The notes under the pieces were generated by a model that searched no databases, was not told where the DNA came from, and saw only the letters and a list, made by a program, of their open reading frames with translations. The position numbers and the translations under genes are program-made. A DNA stretch of 64,000 nt from Sepioteuthis lessoniana (Eukaryota; Mollusca; Cephalopoda; Myopsida; Loliginidae), in contig OY757916.1 in assembly GCA_963585895.1 (NCBI GenBank), positions 20,183,060 to 20,247,059 of the forward strand, written 5' to 3'. Shown here piece by piece: positions 10,026-20,204 of the stretch (position 1 is its first letter; every line of letters begins with the position of its first letter).

Positions 10026-10170
10026 GTTTGGTTTAGTTCCTCACTTCAAAGATATCATTTTGCCAAAGAAACCATGAAGGCCTGTATGAAAACCCTCCAA
10101 GCCAGACAATAACCTTTGTGGGTTATTTAATGCCATATCAACTGTTGTGGTTCATTTAATACCAAACCAT
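10026..10170 (-). mobile_element. SINE-C 3' tail, interrupted by an exon-3 fragment
   Basis: TTTGGTTTAG (10027-10036) and AACCTTTGTGGGTTATTTAA (10111-10130) are the two sides of the SINE-C tail, which elsewhere reads GGTTTGGTTTTATGGCATAT then CAACC. The bases between have been replaced by the exon fragment at 10040-10108. A second degenerate tail copy follows to about 10170. Confidence 0.65.
10040..10108 (+). pseudogene. 69-bp copy of exon 3 within intron 3
   Basis: Positions 10040-10108 match exon positions 9140-9208 at 65 of 69 bases, offset exactly 900 bp in the same orientation. Differences are at 10058, 10075, 10083 and 10087. Three are C-to-T and two of these are CpG-to-TpG. It covers LVSHFKD...KPSKPD of the exon and has a stop created by CGA-to-TGA. 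It is not flanked by splice sites and lies inside a SINE-C tail. Confidence 0.9.
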
Positions 10171-10199
10171 GCTTGTGTAAGAACAGCAGTGATATTTAT

Positions 10200-10350
10200 T
10201 AACCCATTGCTGCTGGAATCAGGGGGTTCTATATCTTTCTTAATGGTATTAGTGCAAAAGTGAACACAATACTATGGTCAGTATTCAAACTTGCTTACTT
10301 TAAGGTTGCAGAACAGCACTTTACCTATTATGTCATGGGGACTCACTCCT
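10200..10350 (-). mobile_element. SINE-A-like fragment, degenerate
   Basis: The minus strand shows a weak match to the SINE-A central domain and head (compare AATGGTATTAGTGCAAAAGT with the 1505 region). Borders are approximate. Confidence 0.35.
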
Positions 10351-10676
10351 AGTAATTATAAATAGATGTATTGGACGGCGACAGATGGCATTATGTCTAT
10401 CAGGATAACATTTGCAATTTTTTGTTTTGGCTATGGGAAAATGTGCATTAATGGCAACAAATATAAACATAGAACCTTCTCTTAAAATTCAAGATCCAGT
10501 TGAAATGAAAGGAATTTGGCACGTGTGTATGTGTATTGAGATTTGACTCTTGTTCTGCTATACTTAAAGATATAAATTCACAAAGAATTTAATAAATTCA
10601 AACTATATTTCTTTCAAGCGTTTTGTTTACCTTTAGCATTCATGTTTCCATCATATTCATGGTTTTCAAGATATTA

Positions 10677-10950
10677 TATATATTTACCCATCCCCTGTGA
10701 CACAAAGTCAATTTTTTAGCCGAGTATAACTGGTTTGAATTAAGATTTCCTTTTAGACTGGTTGCCTTACCAAGGTTAAAGAGTTCAGTCTGCCCTACTA
10801 TTTACCCATAGTTGGGAGAGGGGAGAATAGATGGCTTCAAACCTTTCCCAAGGATATTACCATGAAGTGAAATACAGTTAGCCTTTTCTCGGATTTGAAC
10901 TCAAGTCATCAAATCCATTTCCTATGATTATAACTATGAGTGCCTCCTTT
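10677..10950 (-). mobile_element. SINE-A copy
   Basis: On the minus strand the tail, central domain (CCTTGGGAAAGGTTTGAAGC) and tRNA-like head run as in the 1313 copy, with more substitutions. Confidence 0.7.
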
Positions 10951-11335
10951 TGATTAAAGATAAGGTTGATGTATAATAAAAGGATCAGAAATATTTGTTG
11001 AATAATTAGAACTAAAACAACTTATAATCTGACTAATTCAGCATAACTAGATTTCTATCTGAATTCAAAATTCTGAATTATACTAACCAGTTAATGGTAA
11101 AAGGAAGTTTTAAATCAATATTAGCCTTTGAACTTTAAATAAAAAATTTGTCTTTCTTCAGTAATTCATTTTAATTTTTAATATTAGATACTGGTAGAGG
11201 GATTGAGTGAATACATACTCAGTAAAATAAAGATTTTATCAATTGTTTTTGTTTTTTTTAAATTTATTTATTTATTTATTTTTTTTTTTACATAATCACA
11301 AATTTGCTTTTTAATTTTGAGATAGAATACTTAAG

Positions 11336-11858
11336 TGAATCAAAAGTTTTGCTATATTTTGGTATATTCTAGTTTGCAGTTGAAGCTGTGGGAAGTACCT
11401 GCTGTGGTAGGTAGTATTGTGGTAGTTGGTGCACTGACATGGGTATTGCTTCACTCTGTGTGTAATTTGAAATCCATACAATTGAATGTGCAATTGAACT
11501 TACGATTTATCTATTTGAACTGGGCCATAGCAACACGGAAGCAACCAAAAACATTTGTTGTGCAAAAGTTGAAGAGGCAGTTGATCACAGTCAAGTAACC
11601 AGATGGTTGAAGAAATTTCCCTTTTCAGGTTGCAAAAAAACTTGATAATCAGGCAATGTCAGGTAGACTGAAAAGCATGGATTCCAAGACTGTGCTCCAA
11701 GCTATAGTCAAATCTAGCAAGTAGCACCCAGAGAGTATCAGGTGGGTTTGACATCAAATAGTTCAATGTGGTTAGTTACTTTTACAACCTTGGCAAAAGC
11801 ATCCGGAACTGTTGAATTGTGCCTCAAATAAGCAAAATATTGCCAACATTTTGATTCA
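11336..11858 (+). mobile_element. Mariner-like relic M2, about 520 bp
   Basis: Ends are inverted: GTGAATCAAAAGTTTTGCTA on the left, and AAAATATTGCC followed by ATTTTGATTCAC on the right. The interior keeps the AACCAGATGGTTGAAGAAAT helix-turn-helix region of M1. Most of the transposase is missing, so it is non-autonomous. Confidence 0.6.
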
Positions 11859-11969
11859 CCCTTGTATTTTATTGAAGATGATGAAAAGATTCCACTTACA
11901 TTTAAAAAGTAAATCGTTGAAATTTATTGTGATCTCAGCTTTAGAGTTTATTGCTTGTTGTACACACAG

Positions 11970-12113
11970 GTCTCATCCAGCCGCCATCACGTAGCAATTT
12001 TTTCAATAACTACCTCAATGAAATCACCTCTGACCGTCCACACAAATGCGCCTATTGTCAAAGAGGCTTCAAAAAATCTAGTCACCTCAAGCAACATGTC
12101 CGATCTCATACAG
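11970..12113 (+). CDS. ZNF236: ZNF236-like exon 4: zinc finger 5
   Basis: A 144-nt exon, phase 1 to phase 1 (ACACAG / GTAAGA). It encodes [20 protein letters not shown] and then DRPHKCAYC...[16 protein letters not shown] (finger 5), breaking in the linker glycine. With the next exon it makes cassette B. The same split (one KKSSHLKQH finger in its own exon, then three fingers in the following exon) recurs at 25918-26929, a strong sign that the two exon pairs arose by duplication. Confidence 0.9.
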
Positions 12114-12164
12114 GTAAGAATTTATCTTTATTCATTTACTTCTACAGATTCTTCTGTTAAGTTT

Positions 12165-12790
12165 GGTTTATTTGTTTAATGGCATATCAACTCTTTATGG
12201 ATTATCTAATGCTGAAATTTGATTGATTTGTAAATGTTTAATTGTAATAACTATATTTTCAATGTTCTATTGTTTTGAATTGTAATTTTTGTTTATCATT
12301 TGTGTTCATACATTTGTATAGTTTCAAGTAATCATTTCTACTTAAAAACATCATTTGTTTACAGTCATCTTTTCAATTATTCATAGCACCAATAATTTTT
12401 GAGCAGTTAAATGGTTTCAAGTAACTAATAATAATCCTTAGTGAACAATTATAGCTTCAAGTAAGTATTCTTAATAAAAATTATTTGCATAGAGTTAAAA
12501 TCTTCCTATCTGATATTAATAATTTTCAAAGAAATCTATTCCAACTATAGATGGGACACTAAAAGAAACTACCATTCTGGGTTAGAGTGGACTTGGGAGT
12601 AATTGTAGTAAAGAGGTACTCCACACTCCCCAGATCTCCAGAGCTGGAGCATCACCCTTGGATTCAGTTTAATGCACACCTGGCACAATTTAATGCACAT
12701 CTGGCACACTCCTTTTTTGGGGAAATGGGTGGGGTCTTCTGTTCTACCAAAATTTTGGGCATTGGATGTGACCTTTAGTTTTTCAACCTA
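12165..12790 (-). mobile_element. SINE-C, diverged, minus strand
   Basis: It starts with the tail in reverse (TGGCATATCAACTCTTTATG), passes through the TTTCAAGTAA/TAATAATAAT internal array, and ends with GATGGGACACTAAAAGAAAC and TCTCCAGAGCTGGAGCATCA, matching the 5' part of SINE-C. Confidence 0.55.
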
Positions 12791-13104
12791 AGCCAAGCAG
12801 ACCCTAACTATAATGGTTGGAAAGAATGAAAGTATGCCTGTTTGGCCTATTAGCCCTCTTTTTCTGTGTATAACTGTAAACTGCTTTCTTTGCTTTAGAG
12901 GCCACTGTCTCTGCTGAATATATGGGGTTCAATTTGCTGGCAAAAACCTGTTCTTTTTCCGCTTCAACCTCACAAGTACTAAAGAGATTGAAAGAAAAAT
13001 GAGATTCTTGTCTGATCACCTCTACATATACTCTACATATATGTTCTTTTTCCTTGCCGGAGACATTGTATTATAGGGCTTAAGTGGATTAGGTTTTTTT
13101 TAGA

Positions 13105-13200
13105 GTGATTAGAAGATTCATTATTTCCCAGAATGCAATGTCAATAGACAGGAATTTTTTTATGGCTTATACCAAAAATAACCCAACAGTGTCCAGCCAC
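13105..13200 (+). repeat. Unnamed repeat (partner in inverse orientation at 15105-15210)
   Basis: TTAGAAGATTCATTATTTCC, CAGAATGCAATG and TTTATGGCTTATACC occur here, and reverse-complemented in intron 6. Both include TTCCCAGAATGCAATG. The class of element is unknown. Confidence 0.6.
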
Positions 13201-13257
13201 AAAGTCCCTGACTTGACAAAACTGAACTTATTTTATAGGGGTTCTCAGAACACCTGT

Positions 13258-13540
13258 GTAGTATTTACTAACCCCTTTGCACTGGCAGGATGTAACACAA
13301 AGCCAATTTTTAAGCAGTTTAACAGATTTGAAATCAGAGTTTTCCTTCTCCTAGACTGGTTGCTTAACCACAGCTAAAGAACCCAGTCTGTCCTACTATT
13401 TGCCCATAGCTGCAGGGAGAATAATTGGATTCATACCTTTCCTAAGGGTATCAGTGCTGTGTAAAATACAATCTACCTTGTTCAGGATTTGAACTTGTGT
13501 TGACATGTCCATTTCCTATGTAGGTGATATGCTTCTCCTG
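13258..13540 (-). mobile_element. SINE-A copy
   Basis: Tail, central domain (TAGGAAAGGTATGAATCCAA on the minus strand) and head are recognisable. The head is degraded. Confidence 0.7.
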
Positions 13541-13747
13541 CTCCTACTACCACTTATTTAACTGAGGGAGTTTTTTCAATTTCAGCAGCCTTATGTTAAT
13601 TGCTGTTTATGCCAGGGTTTCAAATATAGTGCTCATGAACTTTACTGCATTTAGCATACTGGTCAGACTTTAAATTTTGTCAACTAGTCTCCTCTTGTCT
13701 TTAATTGGAATCATTTTGAGATGAGGCTTCTTAATCTGAGAATTGAT

Positions 13748-14006
13748 TTTTATTTATTGCGGTGCGATAGACAACAACTATTTATTTAAAATTATTTATT
13801 TTATTTATTGTGGAGCGATAGACAACAACTATGGAAGGCAGTAATTACTGGGGATACAGTTACAAGACTCAACATTCCTATCCGAGGTAGCGGTAAAATC
13901 ACCTGAAGAAGGCCAGAGGTGAAATTTGGCCGAAACGTAGTGAAAGAAGGAACAACACAAAAACTACCAAGATGAGGACAAAAAAGTCCGCAATAAATAA
14001 AAATTA
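13748..14006 (+). mobile_element. Penelope-like terminal fragment with inverted ends
   Basis: TTTATTTATTGCGG at about 13748-13763 and CCGCAATAAATAAA at about 13990-14004 are inverted copies. GCGATAGACAACAACTAT occurs twice, near 13764 and 13817. The middle has the hammerhead-like motif CTGAAGAAGGCC...GGCCGAAACGT, shared with Penelope-like relics at 23690 and 33217. Confidence 0.5.
13903..13936 (+). ncRNA. Hammerhead-like motif (CTGAAGA ... GAAAC)
   Basis: CTGAAGA (13903-13909) fits the hammerhead CUGANGA core. GGCCA/TGGCC form a 5-bp stem II, and GAAAC follows at 13932-13936. The minus-strand copy at 33272-33305 has GGCCG/CGGCC, a compensatory base-pair change. The cleavage strand was not identified, so this is a structural candidate only. 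Confidence 0.45.
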
Positions 14007-14162
14007 ATTCTTAGTCTCCTCTTTTAGCTGCTGCTTGCTTTTTTTTTTTTTTTTTATTACCTATCTATTTGCACCCTGTGACCACTTCATTTTAGTACCC
14101 ACTTAGAATGTGCGACCATGTTTTATTTCATAAAGCTTTTCCATGCTTTTTTTTTTCTACAG

Positions 14163-14412
14163 GGGAGAAGCCATATCAGTGCAAACTGTGTCATCGGTCA
14201 TTTGTATCAAGTGGTGTACTTAAATCTCACTCAAGGACACATACTGGTGTGAAAGCCTATAAATGTTCAGTTTGTGATAGCTCCTTCACCACTAGTGGTA
14301 GCCTTAAGAGACACAACTCAACCCACACAGAAATAAGGCCCTTCATGTGTCCATATTGTCAGAAGACTTTCAAAACTTCAGTCAACTGTAAAAAACACAT
14401 GAAGACACACAG
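14163..14412 (+). CDS. ZNF236: ZNF236-like exon 5: zinc fingers 6-8
   Basis: A 250-nt exon, phase 1 in and phase 2 out (CTACAG / GTAATA). It encodes [10 protein letters not shown]...[22 protein letters not shown]...[14 protein letters not shown], and RPFMCPYC...[15 protein letters not shown]. The last finger, with Cys in the helix region (VNCKKH), resembles the CPxCxxTFKTS finger of ZNF236. The three fingers complete cassette B with finger 5. The donor splits an AGG arginine codon finished by the next exon. Confidence 0.92.
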
Positions 14413-14527
14413 GTAATATTAAAGACATATTTATTTTTACATTGACATTTTGTATGCACTTAGCTTTATATTTGTTATATATTTGCTTGCACACACACAT
14501 AATTACATGTTGTATTTTTTTCTGAAG
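14413..14527 (+). other. Intron 5 (115 bp)
   Basis: This is the only short intron of the gene, bounded by GTAATA and TTTCTGAAG. It is AT-rich with no repeat. A phase-2 junction is required for the linker frame to continue. Confidence 0.75.
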
Positions 14528-14822
14528 GCATGAACTCGCAATGCAGGCATTGCAAGAAGAACAATCTTTGCAATCTCAAAATGTCCAGCAGAACTCAATT
14601 GTAGAAAATGATGAACATGGTACAGATAGTGAAGCCCTTACTTCACAGACATCAAATGTTCCAACAATTGATTCTGGCCACCCGGAGGCATCGACAGCAG
14701 CAGCTGCTTTGCAAGAGAGTTCTATACCTACAGAACTTACTGATATCAGTCAAGGTGATCTCACTGGACCCAATAATGCAGTCTTGTCACAGGAAACTAT
14801 TCCCGATGTATTATTGGAGCAG
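14528..14822 (+). CDS. ZNF236: ZNF236-like exon 6: acidic/Gln-rich linker
   Basis: A 295-nt exon (phase 2 in, phase 0 out, GTAAGA donor). It starts RHELAMQALQEEQSLQSQNV and continues with a Ser/Thr/Gln/Ala-rich acidic stretch ending ETIPDVLLEQ. No finger is present. Such low-complexity acidic spacers separate the finger cassettes and may act as transcription-activation surface (inference). Codon use and frame are clean over 98 codons. Confidence in coding comes from the two splice sites, phase agreement and absence of stops. Confidence 0.88.
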
Positions 14823-15104
14823 GTAAGAACAATTTCAATCTTTGGATTTTATATATTGACCTGAAAGAAAACATTTTGTAGTTATTGATAGATTTACAAA
14901 ATAGTTTTAAGTGATTAGAATTTTTTCCTATGCATTATAATAGTGCATAAAGTTCTTTTAACAATGTTTTTAAAAATGGTAAGAAATTATAAAAATTGAG
15001 GAAAAAAAAGCTGTAAATAACCCAATAATGTAGTGTAGTTGTATATGTAGTATTTGAAAAAGAAAAAAAAATTTACTGAATTCTGAGAGGTCTAAACCAA
15101 ATAA

Positions 15105-15210
15105 ATGTTGTGTTGGATTATTATCTTGGTATAAGCCATAAACAACTTCCTGTCTGAAATAAATAACCATCAACATTGCATTCTGGGAAAAATGAATCTT
15201 CTAATTACTA
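15105..15210 (-). repeat. Unnamed repeat, inverse partner of 13105-13200
   Basis: The reverse complement carries TAGAAGATTCATTTTTCCCA, GAATGCAATG and TTTATGGCTTATACC as at 13105. It also keeps a segment (GGTTATTTATTTCAGACAGG) that the other copy has partly lost. Confidence 0.6.
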
Positions 15211-15554
15211 AATCATGTAAAGCATCTAATACATTGTTTCTTGATGTTGGATTTACTATTTGCCTATTTGAAACTTTGCACTTTCTGAATTTAATGCTGA
15301 ACTGGGTAATGTAATCTTTATTGACTTGGGACTTGATACCATTTACTTGTTAGCTAACTGCAACTAAACCCTTTCCACAAATTTATTCACAGTATTACTA
15401 CTTAATATGTCACATCTTCTTTTACTTGCAAATAAATTATTCTATTTTAATTTAGGATTTTAACATGTCTGACACAAGCATTAAGAAGACAAATAAATTT
15501 CTGTTGTATTCATGGTGTCTTTGTGAATTTAGTTAAGTAATGTTTAAATTAACT

Positions 15555-16132
15555 TGCCCTGTCAGCTGGGGTTGTAGAATACACTGACTGTACCTCTGCA
15601 GAGGGGTAAGACCCCCCCCAATGAGTGTCCTGGATATGACACTAAACAATCTGATGGTGAGGTTCCAGCAGTGCTAGAGCTTTGGGGAATGTGGAGTACC
15701 CCTTCATTGCTATCGCTCCCAGGTCCACTCTGGTCCGGAGTGGTAGCACCTGATAGGGCCCTATCTATGGGTTAAATAGAACTAACAGCATACTTATGCT
15801 AAAATGAATTGTTTGAGTAAACTGAATAGCTTGAAATAGAAATGTTTTTGACAATTAAACCGTACTTACATTTAAACTGCGTGGTTATGCTTAATTGAAT
15901 TATTTCAAATAGAACTGTTTTTAGACATTAAAACTGTATTTTCACTTAACTGAATTGTTACATATAACTCCTTGAATAGTTAGAAATGGAAATGTTTTTA
16001 ACAATTAAAGTGTGTACTTATGCTAAACTGAATTGTTTTAAATAGAACAGATTATTTACATAAAAATGGATTTGGTGTTAAATAACCTACAAAGGTTGAT
16101 ATGCCATAAAACCCAACAAACCAAACCATTTG
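15555..16132 (+). mobile_element. SINE-C, nearly full length
   Basis: 5' CTGTCAGCTGGGGTTGTAGA, then GAGTGTCCTGGATATGACAC, a CTCCCAGGTCCACTCTGGTC motif, the TTGAAATAGAACTGTTT internal array, and the tail GATTTGGTGTTAAATAACCT with GTTGATATGCCATAAAACC. Length is close to the 552-bp complete copy at 35409-35960. Confidence 0.75.
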
Positions 16133-16186
16133 AATTAACCTTTTAGTAATTTAAAGAAGGAATAAAAATCTTATTTAATTTTCATT

Positions 16187-16700
16187 TTACTTGGTTGAAT
16201 CAAAAGTTTTGCAATATTTTGGTAGTGTGAGGCACAATTCGGCAGCTCCAGATGCTTGTGCTAAGGTCATGAAGGGATGAATCACACTGAACTGTGTGAT
16301 GCTGAGCCTGGCATTGGAATCCATAGTTTTAGGCCTACCTGACTTTACCTGATTGTTGAGGTTCTTACCACCCAAGTGAAATTTCTTGAACCATCTCATA
16401 AACCCTACCATAATCAACTGCACCTTGATCTTTCACAGAACAAATATTTTTAGTTGCTTCTGTGGTGTTATAGCTAAGTTTGAACTTTTAAAGCATAAGT
16501 TTCTGATTTAGACTATGCTGCATGTTCATCTGTGCAGCTTTCAAATCACATATAGAGTGAAGCAATGCACAACGTGTCAGCACACCAACTAACACAATAC
16601 TAGCAACTCCAGTGGGTACATTTCACAGCTTGAACAGCTTCAATCCTGCAATATATGCTCTATAAACTAGCATGTACTGAAACATAACAAAACTTGACTC
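16187..16700 (-). mobile_element. Mariner-like relic M3
   Basis: The minus strand encodes MRWFKKFHLGGKNLNNQVKS followed by GRPKTMDS, the linker region of mariner transposases (RWFxxFxxGxxxLxxxxRSGRPxxxD). The terminal GTTTTGCAATATTTTG lies at 16206-16221. The catalytic domain is absent and the right border is approximate. Confidence 0.65.
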
Positions 16701-17483
16701 GCTCTAGTTGAGAAACTTTTTTACATTTAAAGAAAAATCTTTTTTGTTTTTGGTTGCTGTTTCATTCCCAAATGTGTTGGTCAATAGTCTATTATATAAT
16801 AGTTCTATTTAAATAATATTCACCTGAATTCCTGATGTAGCATAGTCACTAATGACTGCTATATCAGTGAGGGCTAATTGTTGGATAGGGAAGGAGAAAC
16901 ACAAAAAAAAACCCTAGATCACTCTAAGTGTCATGACCTCTGTTGCTTTATTCTCTCTGTTCAGTGTGGAAATTTTTAATGGACACAGCATGCTTCCTCG
17001 TCCTAGTAGGAACCAGCTCTTCCTGTATCTTTGAATCAGTTATCATACTCAATTCATGCAAAGACTATTTATCTTGCATACCAGCCATCAAAAGAGTGCT
17101 AATCAAGAAATCCTATCGTTTTTTATTGGGATTCATAGAACTCCTACCTCCACTTCTGCCTGATTGTATGGCATCATCTGGCTAACCCCTGTCATCAATT
17201 AGAATGCCGATTGAGTCTGGTGGCCTCAGCAAGTACTGGTTAATTGCTGTTTTCAGTTGAGGTGCTCAATTAATTTAAAACTTGTCCATTGGATGAGCTG
17301 TTGAATTTTGTCAACTTGTCTTCTTTCCTAGCAGCTGGCTTTTTTGATAACTTTTCTAACTGCTGGCTTTTTTGATAACCTATTTATTCATACCCCTATA
17401 CCATACACTTACAATGTTACATTGGTTTTCAATAAGCACTTTAAAAAAAAAATCATTTTTTTTTTTATTTCTCTTTTTCTTTT

Positions 17484-17517
<34 letters not shown>

Positions 17518-17563
17518 TTTATTTGTATAATAAATATGAATTTGTCTTGATTTTAATTTGTAG

Positions 17564-17647
17564 GTATTTTCTCCACAAAACTTCCTTGGAAACCAGCAGA
17601 ACTTTGCCCAAATGAATGCCTTTAGCCAAGGACAAATAACCTTGCCT
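17564..17647 (+). CDS. ZNF236: ZNF236-like exon 7: short linker
   Basis: An 84-nt exon, phase 0 to 0, TTTGTAG / GTAAGT. It encodes VFSPQNFLGNQQNFAQMNAF and then SQGQITLP, a Gln/Asn/Phe-rich segment with no finger. It is short and lacks a domain, so the call depends on both consensus splice sites, correct phase with exons 6 and 8, and its composition, which matches the flanking linkers. It could be alternatively skipped without a frame change because its length is a multiple of three. Confidence 0.8.
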
Positions 17648-18508
17648 GTAAGTAATTGCTTATGTATTGTCAAGATGTATGCTTTAATTTAGTTTAAACT
17701 TACAATAAATGTAGGAAGTTTTACAATCCTGGTTACCATTATTTGCACCCTTTCATTTTTTGCTATATCCTCTGATATAAATGGAAAAGAACCAAATTTA
17801 TATAAACTTATTGTTTTATCATTTGCCATTCTTTATCAACCATTAGTGTCAATAGACCAAAACTGTTTCAGTAGATTAATTTTTTTTTTTTAAATGTTCT
17901 ATATTATGTACTGAAATTTTATGGGTGCCAATAATTGTGACCAGTACTGTTTGAAAATTATAATAGGATTAAATATTTCTATTTTTCTTTTTTGTAATCT
18001 TCCTGCCTTTAATGATCTTTTTTATTTAAAAAAATATTGTGTAATTATATAATTGTATTATATAATAACAAGAATATTTAGATTAAATTTTTAAATTAGC
18101 ATAAGGTGGCATTATATATTATTATATAATATTATCATAATTATTTTATTAAACCCAGATTTTTTAATAATCTTTCTGCCTTTCTTCATCTACCTTTGAG
18201 TTCTTTCTTTGTATTTGGTTGTATTCTTGGAATTTTGAACCAAACCCTTTATTCAATACATTGTCTACTCAAAAAGATATCAATGCAAGAAGATGAGATA
18301 GTCTGCTGAAAATGGACAGAACCTAAACTAAAAAAAAAAAGAAAAAAAGAAGAGTTGACATTGTTTAAAAACTATTACTGTAAGATTGTATTTGAAGAAA
18401 AACAAAACAAAAAACACAAAAACACTTTGGAAAGAATTAGAGAGATATCAACAAAGGCAAATCCATATAAGATGTATTTTCTATCTGGAATGATTTGAAA
18501 TAATATTT

Positions 18509-19393
18509 GCCTGCTAGTCTTTAGGTAAGGCTTCTCTTCATGTCATAAGACTTGCCTGCTGGTCTTTAGGTAAGGCTTCTCTTCATGTCATAAGACTTGC
18601 CTGCTGGTCTTTAGGTAAGGCTTCTCTTCATGTCATAAGACTTGCCTGCCGATCTTTAGGTAAGGCTTCTCTTCATGTCATAAGACTTGCCTGCCGGTCT
18701 TTAGGTAAGGCTTCTCTTCATGTCATAAGACTTGCCTGCTGGTCTTTAGGTAAGGCTTCTCTTCATATCATAAGACTTGCCTGCTGGTCTTTAGGTAAGG
18801 CTTCTCTTCATGTCATAAGACTTGCCTGCTGGTCTTTAGGTAAGGCTTCTCTTCATGTCATAAGACTTGCCTGCTGGTCTTTAGGTAAGGCTTCTCTTCG
18901 TGTCATAAGACTTGCCTGTCGGTCTTTAGGTAAGGCTTCTCTTCGTGTCATAAGACTTGCCTGTCGGTCTTTAGGTAAAGCTTCTCTTCATGTCATAAGA
19001 CTTGCCTGCCGGTCTTTAGGTAAGGCTTCTCATGTCATAAGACTTGCCTGCCGGTCTTTAGGTAAGGCTTCTCTTCATGTCATAAGACTTGCCTGCCGGT
19101 CTTTAGGTAAGGCTTCTCTTCATGTCATAAGACTTGCCTGCCGGTCTTTAGGTAAGGCTTTTCTTCATGTCATAAGACTTGCCTGCCGGTCTTTAGGTAA
19201 GGCTTTTCTTCATGTCATAAGACTTGCCTGCCGGTCTTTAGGTAAGGCTTCTCTTCATGTCATAAGACTTGCCTGCTGGTCTTTAGGTAAGGCTTCTCTT
19301 CATGTCATAAGACTTGCCTGCTGGTCTTTAGGTAAGGCTTCTCTTCATGTCATAAGACTTGCCTGCTGGTCTTTAGGTAAGGCTTCTCTTCAT
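18509..19393 (+). repeat. 45-bp minisatellite, about 20 units, each with abutted splice acceptor/donor
   Basis: The unit begins GCCTGCTGGTCTTTAGGTAA and continues GGCTTCTCTTCATGTCATAAGACTT in two parts. The period is exactly 45 bp except one unit near 19021 that lacks three bases. Copies are highly uniform (T/C at one site, CATG/CGTG/CATA at another). On the gene's sense strand every unit contains TCTTTAG directly followed by GTAAGG (GTAAAG in one), the form of a zero-length exon or recursive splice site. No splicing evidence is available. Confidence 0.95.
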
Positions 19394-19442
19394 TTTAATA
19401 TTTATTCCTCAACTTTACCAATGTTATTTTTTAATATATATA

Positions 19443-19700
19443 TATTTACCTAACTCCTCCTCTACAAATAGGATGTGACAGAGGGTCAATTTTATAGCCA
19501 TTTTGAATTGTTTTCTTTTCCTAGATTGGTTGCCTTACCAAGGCTAAAGAACCCAGTCTGCCCTGTTATTTATCCATAGCTGGAAGGAGAACATAGAATC
19601 ATACCTTTCCTAAGAGTATTAGCACGAAATGAATGGCAATCGACCCCCAAGCTGTGCACTTTGGTTGCTGATTCCGTTTCTTATAATGATAACCATTAAA
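19443..19700 (-). mobile_element. SINE-A copy
   Basis: The minus-strand tail (GACCCTCTGTCACATCCTAT), central domain (CTTAGGAAAGGTATGATTC) and head (AATGGTTATCATTATAAGAA) are recognisable. Confidence 0.7.
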
Positions 19701-20204
19701 CCAAGTCTTATACTGGACAAGTAGCTCAATGGTAGGAAAAAATATGACATTCCTCCCTCTTCCTTTCTGACAGAGAATGGAGATTGACATATTGTCAGGT
19801 TACGATTACTTTCAGAACTGACCATAGTCAAAATCTATGCACCTCGTCCAGGTACTAGCAACAGGCATGTACCAACTGAATGTGTGACAACATTGCATGT
19901 CAGAGTTTGGGCTTGGTTCCAGCAGAGCCACAAATGGTGCACTTAAACATAGTGTATTTACTGGCATACAAGATACACAAAATAGGAGATTAGAAGGACT
20001 AGTGCCCACTGCAACTTATTCAAAATCCATAACTGATCAGTTTTAACTTTGGTAGATGGCTGCCTAGCCATAAAACCATTGTATAAGGAGCAGTGTGATA
20101 TTTGCATTACTTTTTGTTGAATCTTTCTTACATGTCAGAAAATATAGTAACCAGTCTCACTTATTTGAAGGAAGGAATCATCTTTGTTTCAAAGGACTTG
20201 AATA

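Larger units (their letters stand above)
9260..11969 (+). other. Intron 3
   Basis: GTAAGT donor and ACACAG acceptor. It holds SINE-A copies, the exon-3 fragment inside a SINE-C tail, and mariner relic M2. The stretches 9260-9585, 10350-10670 and 10960-11330 show nothing recognisable apart from AT-rich runs. Confidence 0.6.
12114..14162 (+). other. Intron 4
   Basis: GTAAGA donor and a TTTTTTCTACAG acceptor. It holds an inverted SINE-C, an unnamed repeat with an inverted partner in intron 6, a SINE-A and a Penelope-like terminal fragment. Nothing is recognised at 12800-13100 or 13545-13745. Confidence 0.6.
14823..17563 (+). other. Intron 6
   Basis: GTAAGA donor, and a long T tract (17486-17515) before the TTTGTAG acceptor. 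It holds the inverted partner of the 13105 repeat, a SINE-C and mariner relic M3. Nothing is recognised at 15212-15550 or 16700-17400. Confidence 0.6.

Noticed and set aside
14108-14162. ATG-initiated extension upstream of the finger 6-8 exon
   Set aside because: A polypyrimidine tract and CTACAG acceptor lie between it and the finger region. The linker glycine is completed only by splicing from 12113.
18509-19393. Possible CRISPR array
   Set aside because: Units are contiguous with no unique spacers and lie in an intron of an animal gene.
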